From: CAVZCC01 sp963773765
Lineage (GTDB): Bacteria; Actinomycetota; Acidimicrobiia; Acidimicrobiales; Microtrichaceae
NCBI GenBank assembly: GCA_963773765.1
Contig: CAVZCC010000001.1
Location: 1,178,001 to 1,242,000 of the forward strand
Direction of reading: 5' to 3'
Length of the DNA: 64,000 nt
Each line of letters opens with the position of its first letter. Positions within the stretch are counted from its first letter, which is position 1. A program made the translations under genes and the position numbers. This document shows, piece after piece, positions 56,320 to 64,000 of this stretch. The notes beneath the pieces are model-generated. The model worked only from the letters and a program-made list of their open reading frames with translations, made no database searches and had not been told where the DNA came from.

Positions 56320-59300
56320 TCAACCCGGCGATCCCCACCCCCCGCCGCCCGGGGTCCGGATGCGGATGACGTCGCCGGCCCGGAGCCCCAGGGTCACCTT
56401 GTCGGGCAGGCGGACCGCCGCCCCGTCCACGCCCCCGGGCAACAGCCAGTTCTCCCCGCACGCCCCGTCCGACCCGCCTGCCAACCCCCATGGTGCGCTG
56501 ACCCGGCGCTCGGTGATGAGGCTCACGGTGGCATCCACCAGCAACTCCAGCTCCCGCTCGATCCCGTCCCCGCCGGGGGCCGCGCCCGCCCCACCGGAGG
56601 CCCACAGCCGGAGCACCCGGACCCGCATGCCATAGCTGCGCTCCAGGGCCTCCACCGGGGTGTTGCGGGTGTTGGTCATGCCGGTGTGGACCCCGCTCAT
56701 GCCGGCGCGGGGTGCGTCGCCGGGAACACCGGGCCGTGGCGGACGCCCACCCTGGCCGCCCGCCACCGTCTCGTAGTACACCCAGGCGCCGTCCCCGCCC
56801 GGGCCGGCACCACGGCCCGCGGCGACCGGGCCCGCTGCGCCGACGATGACGTTGTTCATGGTGCCCTGGGACGCGGCGGGCACGCGGTCGGGGACGGCCC
56901 CGGCCAGGGCCCGGAAGCACACGTCGGCCACCCGCTGGCTCACCTCCACGTTGCCGGCGCCGACCGCGGCCGGGAACCGCGCGTTCACGATCGAGCCCTC
57001 CGGCGCCACCACCCGCACCGGTGCCATGGTCCCGGCGTTGGCCGGGAGGGTGTGGTCCACCACGCTGCGCAGCACGAACGCGACCGCGGACACCGTCACC
57101 GCCTCCACCGCGTTCGTGTTGCCCGGGCGCTGCGGATCGGTACCGGTGAAGTCGAACTCGATCCCCCGGTCGCCCGGTCCACGACCCGTGGTGCGCACGG
57201 TGCAGCGGATGCGGGCGGGGTGCTGCTGGTCCTGGGCCGGACCGGTCGAGTCCATGACGTCCTCGGCCCACCACTCCCCCACCGGCAGACGGGCCAGCGC
57301 GGCCCGGCACCGTCGCTCGCCGTGGGCCAGCACCTCGGCGAAGGGGGCATCGGCCAGCGCCGCAAGCCGGCGCACCCCCACCGCATTGGCCCCGACCTGG
57401 GCGTCCAGGTCGCCGGCCCGCTCCCACGGGGTACGGGAGTTGGCCAGGATCACCTCCCGCACGTCGGAGGTGAGCCGGGTCGGTGGCAGACGCAGGCCCT
57501 CCTGCTGGATGACGGTCGCGTCGGCCGGCAACGAGCCCGGGGCCGCGCCGCCGACATCGGCGTGGTGGGCCCGGTTGGCGACCCAGCCGGCCAGGCGTCC
57601 ACCGACCCAGCACGGGGCCACCACCGTGATGTCGTTCAGGTGGGTGCCGCCCCGGAACGGGTCGTTCACCACGGCCTGCTCCCCCGGCCCCAACGGGTGG
57701 CGGCCACCGGCGAAGGTCTCGATGACCGCGGCCACCGAGGCCGGCATGGAGCCGAGGTGCACCGGGATGTGCTCCGCCTGGGCCAGCAGCGCCCCGTCGG
57801 GTGTGAACACCGCCGCGGAGCAGTCGGCCCGCTCCTTGATGTTGGGACTGAACGCGGCCCGCTGCAGCACGGCCCCCATCTCGGTCGCCACGCCGCTGAG
57901 GCGGGCGATCAGCACCTGCAGCGAGGCGGGGTCCAGGGTCATGACGATCCTCCGGGGCCCTGGTTGCGCCGCAGCACCGAGCGCGCCCAACGGGCCCGGC
58001 TCCCCCATCCAGCCCGGGGGCACCCAGATGGTGCAGTCCTCGCGCACCACCACCCGGGGCCCGGCGACCGGTTCGGTCCAGCGCCCCGCCCACCCGGCCA
58101 GGAGCTCGTCGATGGTTGCCGGCGCCGCCGCCTCGGCCACGGCCCGCAGCGCGGTGACCTCCACCCGGTCACCGTCCCGGACGTAGCCGTTGCGGCGGAG
58201 GTGCTCGGGGGCGAAGTCCTCCACCGCAGGGACCCGGATCTCATGGCTCTGGCCGCGGTACCGGCAGTCCACCCCCGTGGTGACCGTCACGGGCCCGGCG
58301 TCGGCACCCAGCAGGTCGCGGGCGGTCCGGGCCAGTTCCTCCAGGTCCTGCTCCAGTCCGGTCAGGTCGCCCGGGTCCGGACGGGAGCGAACGACCTCGC
58401 GTCGGCGGGGCGAGATCAGGAGCCCGACCGCCGAGAGCACGCCGGCGGCGGCCGGGACGATGACGGTGGGCACCCCGACCGCGTCCGCCAGCTCGCAGGC
58501 GTGCAGGGGCCCGGCTCCCCCGAAGGCCACCAGCGCCAGGCCCGACGGGTCCACCCCTCGCTCCACCGAGACGGTCCGGAGCGCCTGTTCCATCTCCGCG
58601 TTGACCACCTCGATCACACCGGCCGGGTCCAGGCCCGCTCTGCCCAACGCGGCACGGGCCGCGTCCAGGTCCAGCGTCCCGAGGGGACCGAAGGGGGCGT
58701 CCGCCGGGATCCGCCCGGCCGCCAGGTTGGCGTCCGTCACCGTGGGGCGGGTCCCGCCCCGCCCGTATGCGGCTGGGCCGGGGACCGCCCCGGCCGACGC
58801 GGGCCCCACCACCAGGGCGCCGCCGTCGTCCAGCCCGGCGATGCTCCCCCCACCGGCGCCGATCGTGTGCACGTCGAGCGACGGCAGCCGGACCGGCCGC
58901 CCACCCACCTGGTGTTGGGGTGCTAGTGCCGGCTCGCCCCCGGTGATGAGGCAGACGTCGGTGCTGGTGCCGCCCATGTCGAAGCTGAGCACGTCAGCGA
59001 TGCCCGCAGGCGGCGGCCACCGCCGCTGCCGCGCGCACCCCGGCCGCCGGCCCGGACAGCAGGAGCGCGGCGGGCAGGTCCCCCGCCGTGTCCAGGTCGA
59101 CGAGCCCTCCTCCCGAGGTCATGACCACCACGTCGTCGGCAGCGTCGGACAGCCCGGCGAGGTAGGGCCGGCACACGGGGCGGAGGGCGGCGTTGAGCAC
59201 GGTGGTGGCCATGCGCTCGAACTCCCGGAACTCGGGTGAGACACGGTGCGACGCGCTGACGTCCCACCCGGCCGCCTCCAGGTCGGCGGCGACGGCGGCC

Positions 59301-59761
59301 TCGTGAGCGGGCTGCACGTCGGCGTGCAGGAGGCAGACGGCGACGGCGTCGACTCCGTCGGCCGGCCGCGGGACGGAACCGGCCCGGTACGCCACCACGA
59401 CCCGGCCGTCGGCGGCGATCCGCTCGTCGACCTCGAGCCGGTCCGGCCTCGCCACCAGCGGCGCGGGTCGGTCGGACCACGGGTCGTAGAGGGACGGCCG
59501 GTCCTGGCGGGCGATCTCGATCACGTCGGCGAACCCTGCGGTGGCGACCAGTGCCACTCGCCCCACCCGCCGCTCCAGGAGTGCGTTGGTGGCCACGGTC
59601 GTGCCGTGGGCCAGGAGCCGCGCACCGTCCGGGGCCAGGGCCGCCATCCCGCCGCGGACCGCGGACCCGGGGTCCTCCGGGGTGCTGGCGACCTTCAGGA
59701 TCCTGCCGTCGGTCCCCACGACGTCGGTGAAGGTCCCGCCGCTGTCCGCACCGATTCGCAC
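56320..59761 (-). CDS. Fused HyuA-HyuB hydantoinase/5-oxoprolinase-like enzyme (one frameshift)
   Basis: This is a single chain of about 1,147 residues that should hydrolyse a cyclic amide (hydantoin, 5-oxoproline or relative) with ATP. From GTG 59761: RIGADSGGTFTDVVGTDGRI is the HyuA N-terminal motif, then LLAHGTTVATNALLERR, FREFERMATTVLNAALRP and MTSGGGLVD. After an extra C near 58999 come DVLSFDMGGTSTDVCLITGG, VDVHTIGAGGGSIAG-like sequence and LVAFGGAGPLHACELA. HyuB begins near MTLDPASLQVLIARLSGVAT with QRAAFSPNIKERADCSAAVF, HLGSMPASVAAVIETFAGG, VVNDPFRGGTHLNDI and GNVEVSQRVADVC. It ends at IRIRTPGGGGWGSP. Bacterial forms are usually two genes; this matches the eukaryotic-like single chain. 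Confidence 0.88.
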
Positions 59762-59819
59762 CGCCGAACCGTAGCCACCGCGCCCGCCCGGCGTGCCGGG
59801 TCCACCGGTCCGGGAAGCG

Positions 59820-60878
59820 TCAGTAGCCGGTCTCCGTGGCCTGCAGCGAGGTCGGCACCGACATGAGCCGGCGGAACAGGTCGAGCGGCTGTCCGGCCAG
59901 CACCCACCCTCCCTTGGGGCTGTTGAGGTCGGAGTCGAAGTACACGAGCCCGACCACCTGGGACTGCCCATCGCTGCCCGAGCGGATGGCCAGGTCGTAG
60001 AAGGCCTGCATCTCTGCCGCAGCCTTGGCGTCGGTGCCCCGGTTGCCCCACTCCCCAACGGCCAGCTTGACGCCGCGCTGGGTGAAGAAGGCCCGGGCGC
60101 TGTTCCACATGGGCAGCGCAACGGTGGCGTTCGACTCCGACTCGGAGTAGTGGTCCACGCCGGCGAAGTCGAACACGTTGTCCACCCACCATTCCGCCGG
60201 ATTCCGGCCCGACCGGGAATCGAAGGTCCAGGTCATCAGGATCGGGGCGAGCGCCACGTTGGTGACACCGGTGGCGGTCATGCGGGCCCGGATCCGCTGT
60301 TGCATGGCCCGCCAGGCCGACGGGCCACCCGGATCGTCGGGCGAGTTGACGCCGGCGCCACCCTCGGGCTCGTGGTGGACGGTCAGCCAGACCGGGCCTG
60401 GCACGGCAGCGAGCGCGAGCAGCATCTGGTCGATCTCGGCGTCGTGGGACCCCCATGCCATCTCGGTCCAGCTCGGGGGCTTGACCGACACCCAGGGCAG
60501 TCGGCCTGCGGCCAGGTCCGACCGGGCCGTCGACACCATCGCCGTGGCCCGCTTGTCCCAGGTCCAGTAGGTCCGGCGCAGGCCCATGGGGGCGCCGGCG
60601 GTGGCCTCGTCGGGTGCCGGGTCGCCATTGCCGTCGATGGCCGACCCCCAGCGGACGAACCCCGGGGCCACGTCGCCCGGGAACTTCACGGGTCCTGCCG
60701 GAACCGGCCGGGGAGGCGGCGGCGTGACCACCCCGGGCCTGGGTGTGGGCGCCGGGACCGGTCGTGGACCGCCGGGCGCACCGATCGAGCCGTTGCCGTT
60801 GGGCGCAGCGGTGCTGCACCCGGCGGCGAGCGAGATGACCAGGACGGCCCCGACGGACAACGCTGCACGGATCCTCAT
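59820..60878 (-). CDS. Secreted lipoprotein, glycoside hydrolase-like
   Basis: This is a 352-residue protein with signal peptide RIRAALSVGAVLVISLAAGC and lipobox LAAGCS; it is anchored outside the membrane. A Pro-rich linker (residues about 30-65) precedes a catalytic-like domain: PGFVRWGSAIDGNGDP, RTYWTWDKRATAMVSTARSD, PVWLTVHHEPEGGAGVN, FDFAGVDHYSESESN and KLAVGEWGNRGTD. Glu in HHEPEGG and Glu in GEWG are at positions expected of acid/base and nucleophile in GH26/GH5-type TIM barrels. The exact family cannot be set here. It may trim surface or environmental polysaccharide. Confidence 0.75.
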   Translation of the reverse strand: MRIRAALSVGAVLVISLAAGCSTAAPNGNGSIGAPGGPRPVPAPTPRPGVVTPPPPRPVPAGPVKFPGDVAPGFVRWGSAIDGNGDPAPDEATAGAPMGLRRTYWTWDKRATAMVSTARSDLAAGRLPWVSVKPPSWTEMAWGSHDAEIDQMLLALAAVPGPVWLTVHHEPEGGAGVNSPDDPGGPSAWRAMQQRIRARMTATGVTNVALAPILMTWTFDSRSGRNPAEWWVDNVFDFAGVDHYSESESNATVALPMWNSARAFFTQRGVKLAVGEWGNRGTDAKAAAEMQAFYDLAIRSGSDGQSQVVGLVYFDSDLNSPKGGWVLAGQPLDLFRRLMSVPTSLQATETGY

Positions 60879-61210
60879 GATGTGACACTCCCCCGCCCTG
60901 ATGGACGAACAGATGACGATTCGTAACGAAACCGCAACCTAACACGCCCCCACGACCCCGCCGTGTCAATCGGATTCGTATCTGCAGGTGACGATCCGTA
61001 ACACACCCGCAACTTGCGTGAGCAACGATGCCGGTCCCTGGGAGCGCCCCACCACGGCGCCCCCGTTCCCCCCGGGACACGGGTGAAGCAGATCTTCAGG
61101 ACGGCGCCGGGCTGACCGACAACACCCTTGGACGTCCCCACCACCCGGCCCCGGCTCGCAACGGCGAACCGTCGCCGGTGATGCGGGAGGAACCGTCGTA
61201 GGAGCCCCAC
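60879..61210. promoter_or_regulatory. Intergenic region with two 27-bp direct repeats
   Basis: The 332 bases between divergent genes hold TGACGATTCGTAACGAAACC (60914, 27-base unit to 60940) and a related copy (60989-61015) with 22 of 27 positions identical and starts 75 bases apart. Both contain GTAAC-N6-GCAAC, close to GlnR-type half-sites (GTnAC-N6-GAAAC), plus a shared TGACGAT lead. A third short GATTCGTA lies at 60973. The rest is GC-rich, and I see no RNA gene or open frame in it. It is a likely control region for the lipoprotein gene, and perhaps the J-domain gene. Confidence 0.45.
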
Positions 61211-61703
61211 GTGATCACGCACGAGGACGATCAGGAGAACCGGGAGGACCGGGTGCCGGGACGCCACGGCTTCCCCGGCGGCACGGCCAAGCTGCCCAGG
61301 CTGGTCGGTCCCGCGGCCGAGGACCATGTCCTCGCCCCCGGCAACGGTGGGCCCGCCGTGATGATCGTGGAGGGCGGCTTCGCGGCGGACCAGGAGGACG
61401 AGCACCCCGACGGGCCCGTGATCGCATCCTTCGCCGACTACTCGCCACCGGAGTCCCTGTTCTACGTCCACGAGGTGGAGGAGACGGTGGAGACCCCGGC
61501 CCCCACCCCCCACGCCGCGCTCGGCGTGGCCCCGGGCGCGTCGTGGCGCGAGATCAAGGCGGCCCACCGTTCCCTGATGGCCGAGCTCCACCCCGACCGA
61601 TTCGTCACCGCGTCCGAGCGCCAACGAGCGCGAGGCGGCCGACCGCCTGGCAGAGATCAACCTGGCCTTCCACAGCCTGTCCAAGGAGCGCACGGCCTCC
61701 TGA
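61211..61703 (+). CDS. J-domain protein (one frameshift)
   Basis: This is a protein of about 163 residues with an unstructured acidic N-terminal half (HEDDQENREDRV, EEVEETVETPAPTP-like) and a C-terminal DnaJ J-domain: HAALGVAPGASWREIKAAHR, MAELHPDRF carrying the HPD motif, then (after one extra base near 61626) EREAADRLAEINLAFHSLSK. It starts at GTG 61211. J-domains stimulate DnaK ATPase. Here no zinc or substrate-binding region follows, so it is a J-only cochaperone, perhaps membrane- or target-specific. The frame break is a likely sequence error because both sides of the domain are intact. Confidence 0.78.
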
Positions 61704-61719
61704 GGGACCGCGTCGCCGC

Positions 61720-62805
61720 TCAGTCCGGGACGTCCAGGAACCACACCTCGTCGCCCAGCACCTCGTCGAAGCGCCTGGCCAACAGCTCCGCCTCCGGGTC
61801 GCTGCCGTCGCTCATGACCACGGCGGCCGACGCGGACGACCGCAGCCACCCGTCGCGCCGCGCCAGCGCGGCCCGGCGACCCTCGGCGTCCACCGGACGC
61901 CGCCGCTCCAGGGTGACCACCTCCCGGGCCGAGGCCACGAGGCGTTCGAACGCGGACCGCTCGCCCGCCGGCCACCCCGCGGTGGGGTCCGGGTAGGGCA
62001 ACACCACCGCCAGCGGCACCCCCGCGTCGGCGGCGGCGAGCGCACCGAGCTCCTCGGCACCGGGCCGGAGCCCGGTGAGCACCACGAGGTCCGGGTGGAG
62101 CTCGCGCTGGGCCGCCAGGATGCGGGCCAGCTGGCCCCGCAGCGCCCGACCGCGGTCGGAGTCGACCAGACGCGCCGAACGCACGCCGACCACCACCAGG
62201 GGCCACCCCTCGGGGACCCGCCCGTCACGGTCCCGGGCCGTCTTCGGCGCCGTGGAACCCCCAGGCTGGGCCGGGGCCGACCCGGCCGCGTCCGGCGGAC
62301 CCAACTGGTCCTCCGACGGCGGAGACGTCCCGGCATCACCACGACCGTCATGGCTCGCCTTCACCGCCAGCCGATCGACCAGGTCGTTCATCTCGTCGCC
62401 GCTGTGGCCCTTGACCCACTCCAGACGGAGCTCGTCCCGGGTGCGGAACAACTCCACCAGCGGCTCCCACAGGTCACGGTTGGCGACCGGCTTCCTGGCC
62501 GAGTTCTTCCAGCCGCGGGCCAGCCATCCCTCCCACCAACGGTCACGCCAGCAGTGCACCACGTAGGTGGAGTCCGACACGATGACCAGCGGACCGGGAA
62601 GGGCCCGGGCCGCCTCCAGCGCAGCGGCGATCTCCATGCGCTGGTTGGTGGTGTCCGGATCGTGCCCGGACGCCCATGGCCCCCCGGGCACGGCCCATGC
62701 CCACCCACCGGGGCCGGGGTTCCCGCGGCAGGCGCCGTCGGTGTAGGCCCGTGTCTCCCCCGGGCGCGGCGGGGTGGCGGCGGCTGACGGTCCGGTGGCG
62801 CTCAC
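61720..62805 (-). CDS. rnhA: Ribonuclease HI with additional C-terminal Rossmann-like domain
   Basis: This is a 361-residue protein. The N-terminal about 150 residues are RNase HI, which removes RNA from RNA-DNA hybrids: RAYTDGACRGNPGPGGWAW, NQRMEIAAALEAARAL, VIVSDSTYVVHCWRDRWW and EWVKGHSGDEMNDLVDRLA give the D-E-D-D site. After an acidic/Pro-rich linker (about residues 175-205), a second domain begins WPLVVVGVRSARLVDSDRGR and continues HPDLVVLTGLRPGAEELGAL, VPLAVVLPYPDPTAGWPAGE and SAAVVMSDGSDPEAELLARR. This resembles SLOG/YspA-type nucleotide-binding folds. GTG 62805 overlaps the hydrolase stop (GTGA). Confidence 0.85.
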   Translation of the reverse strand: MSATGPSAAATPPRPGETRAYTDGACRGNPGPGGWAWAVPGGPWASGHDPDTTNQRMEIAAALEAARALPGPLVIVSDSTYVVHCWRDRWWEGWLARGWKNSARKPVANRDLWEPLVELFRTRDELRLEWVKGHSGDEMNDLVDRLAVKASHDGRGDAGTSPPSEDQLGPPDAAGSAPAQPGGSTAPKTARDRDGRVPEGWPLVVVGVRSARLVDSDRGRALRGQLARILAAQRELHPDLVVLTGLRPGAEELGALAAADAGVPLAVVLPYPDPTAGWPAGERSAFERLVASAREVVTLERRRPVDAEGRRAALARRDGWLRSSASAAVVMSDGSDPEAELLARRFDEVLGDEVWFLDVPD

Positions 62806-63830
62806 GCGCCGGACGCTACCGCCACGGCCCGCACCACCCGTTCGACCGCGTGGGCCACGGCATCGGGCCGATCGCTGGGCATGTCGTGGCCGGAGCGGTC
62901 CACCACCTCCAGGCTGGTCCCCGGGATCCACCCCGCCAGGTCCCGGTGCAGTTCGGTCCAGGCCTGCCGTTCCCGTTCGTCCGGCCGGTCGGCCGCGCTG
63001 AGCAGCACCACCGGCATCGGGGCGGGCGCCGCTGTGGTGGCTGGTGGTCGGAGGGCGCCGACCTCGTCACATGCCGCAGGGAACGCGAGCAGCTCCGCGA
63101 CGAGCGCCCTGCCGGCCGGACCGGTGGCGAAGGTCGGCAGGTCCCCGCCCGGCTCCCGGCCGTCCCGCGTGCTGGCACGGACATAGGCCACCCGCGACGG
63201 AACCCCGGCCACCAGCGCCCCACCCAGGCCCGAGACCGCGGCCGCGGCCCGGAGGCCCAACCGTCCCAACGGACGGAGGGCGGCGTCACCGAACCGCCTC
63301 GCCTCCTCCGGATGGCTCGGCTCCACCAGCACCAGGCCGGACACCAGGTCCGGCCGGACGAGGGCCACACCCAGGTCCAGCAACCCGCCGAGCGACCACC
63401 CCACCAGGACCACCGGGGTCGACACCTCCAGCGCCGCGGTCACCGCTTCCACCTGGGCCACCGCTGCGGCCACGGTGGGAGCCGGGCCCTCATCGGACCG
63501 GCCCAGGCCGGGACGGTCGATCGCCACCAGCCGGATCCCGGGATCGAGGTGGGAGGTGACCCGGTCCCAGTCCGTCGACGTGCCCCCCAGGCCGGTCTGG
63601 GCCAGCACGACGGGGCCGTCGTCCGGGCCGACGATCCGCACATGGAGCCGGCGGCCGTCCAGCTCCACCAGGCGACCCGGCACGGGCAGGCGCCGCACCG
63701 CCCGGTCCACGACCCGCTGCGCCAGCGCACCCGCTGCCACCGCTGCTGTGACCATCGCGGCCACGGCGCCGAACACCCGGAAGGGAGCGGACCGGTCGGA
63801 CCGGGGTCCAGGAGCGGTTCCGTCCTCCAT
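62802..63830 (-). CDS. Alpha/beta hydrolase with N-terminal membrane segment
   Basis: This is a 342-residue protein from ATG 63830. A hydrophobic stretch (RVFGAVAAMVTAAVAAGALA, about residues 17-36) suggests membrane anchoring. The hydrolase fold follows: HVRIVGPDDGPVVLAQTGLG with the oxyanion region, IDRPGLGRSDEG, VLVGWSLGGLLDLGVALV with nucleophile Ser in GWSLGG, SGLVLVEPSHPEEA and the C-terminal VVDRSGHDMPSDRPD with the catalytic His. The substrate is not known. The stop overlaps the GTG of the RNase HI gene, so the two are translationally coupled. Confidence 0.88.
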   Translation of the reverse strand: MEDGTAPGPRSDRSAPFRVFGAVAAMVTAAVAAGALAQRVVDRAVRRLPVPGRLVELDGRRLHVRIVGPDDGPVVLAQTGLGGTSTDWDRVTSHLDPGIRLVAIDRPGLGRSDEGPAPTVAAAVAQVEAVTAALEVSTPVVLVGWSLGGLLDLGVALVRPDLVSGLVLVEPSHPEEARRFGDAALRPLGRLGLRAAAAVSGLGGALVAGVPSRVAYVRASTRDGREPGGDLPTFATGPAGRALVAELLAFPAACDEVGALRPPATTAAPAPMPVVLLSAADRPDERERQAWTELHRDLAGWIPGTSLEVVDRSGHDMPSDRPDAVAHAVERVVRAVAVASGA

Positions 63831-63943
63831 GGGCGAAGGGTACGAGAGCTCCGTGGCCGGGGCCACCGGTGCTGCGGGGTCTGCCTCCGTCGGACGGGCG
63901 GGTGTCCGTAGGCTGGAACGAGCACCCACCCGACCCGGAGGTC

Positions 63944-64000
63944 GTGTTGATCATCGACGGTTTCTCCCGCCAGCTCCCGGACATCGACCCCGAGGAGACC
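63944..64000 (+). CDS. aceE: Start of pyruvate dehydrogenase E1 gene (3'-partial)
   Basis: GTG 63944 is preceded by CCGGAGGTC and opens LIIDGFSRQLPDIDPEET before the window ends. The DGFxxQLPDIDPEET phrase is the N-terminal signature of actinobacterial homodimeric pyruvate dehydrogenase E1 (AceE). With only 19 codons visible the assignment is tentative. If right, it links to the E2/E3/lipoate genes at 46-51 kb. It is divergent from the alpha/beta hydrolase. Confidence 0.6.
   Translation, partial: MLIIDGFSRQLPDIDPEET

Noticed and set aside
55378..58926. Plus-strand open frame of about 1,180 codons opposite the short-chain dehydrogenase and hydantoinase genes
   Set aside because: Composition is Gly/His/Arg/Val-rich with no domain; the minus-strand genes have clear family motifs.

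Overview
The window is 64 kb of very GC-rich DNA with strong G/C third-position bias, frequent GTG starts, many 4-base GTGA/ATGA gene overlaps, a DUF222/HNH '13E12-type' endonuclease gene and actinobacterial-type protein architectures. It looks like a chromosomal segment of an actinobacterium. Acidimicrobiia is my best guess, but that is an inference from gene style and not a phylogenetic test. I saw no tRNA, rRNA, CRISPR array, insertion sequence or prophage.

Region 1 (1-20.3 kb) is a surface-polysaccharide locus. It holds a DegT aminotransferase and a Gfo/Idh/MocA oxidoreductase, a YfhO-like membrane protein, the complete dTDP-L-rhamnose set (rmlA, rmlC, rmlB, rmlD on the minus strand), three glycosyltransferase units, a hexapeptide-repeat acetyltransferase and a Wzx-like flippase. 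It also holds two secreted proteins that share a repeated C-terminal domain; one of them is a peptidoglycan-recognition amidase. Region 2 (20.4-31.2 kb) is housekeeping and cofactor biology: a rhodanese-MoeZ protein, an AbiE-like two-gene unit, a Sir2 deacetylase, leucyl aminopeptidase, a PduO-type cobalamin adenosyltransferase and cobalamin-dependent methionine synthase. Region 3 (31.2-37.8 kb) holds a secreted lipoprotein and a three-gene overlapping operon: a Rieske protein, an FMN/3Fe-4S glutamate-synthase-like protein, and a Rieske domain fused to a thiamine-diphosphate enzyme. A carboxymuconolactone-decarboxylase-family gene and a class III aminotransferase gene diverge from it. This operon is the most unusual content of the window.

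Region 4 (38-46 kb) has Ku plus a stand-alone LigD polymerase (NHEJ), an M24 peptidase, a serine-hydrolase relative with Cys at the nucleophile position, and an acyl-CoA dehydrogenase. Region 5 (45-51 kb) is the lipoate/2-oxoacid dehydrogenase block: lpd, E2, lipB, lipA. The first codons of a pyruvate dehydrogenase E1 gene end the window at 64 kb. Region 6 (51-64 kb) has a DprE2-like reductase, an epimerase, a SRPBCC protein, a HAD phosphatase, the HNH gene, a short-chain dehydrogenase, a single-chain HyuA-HyuB hydantoinase/oxoprolinase, a glycoside-hydrolase-like lipoprotein, a J-domain protein, an RNase HI with an extra C-terminal domain, and an alpha/beta hydrolase. The acyl-CoA dehydrogenase and the short-chain dehydrogenase share an identical TTGACCG-N2-CGGTCAA operator.

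Many conserved genes are broken by single-base indels as sequenced: the rml genes, metH, moeZ, pduO, ligD, lipBA, E2, hyuAB and the 32-36 kb operon. Their reading frames are otherwise well conserved, so I read most of these as uncorrected sequencing or assembly errors and give the full gene span.
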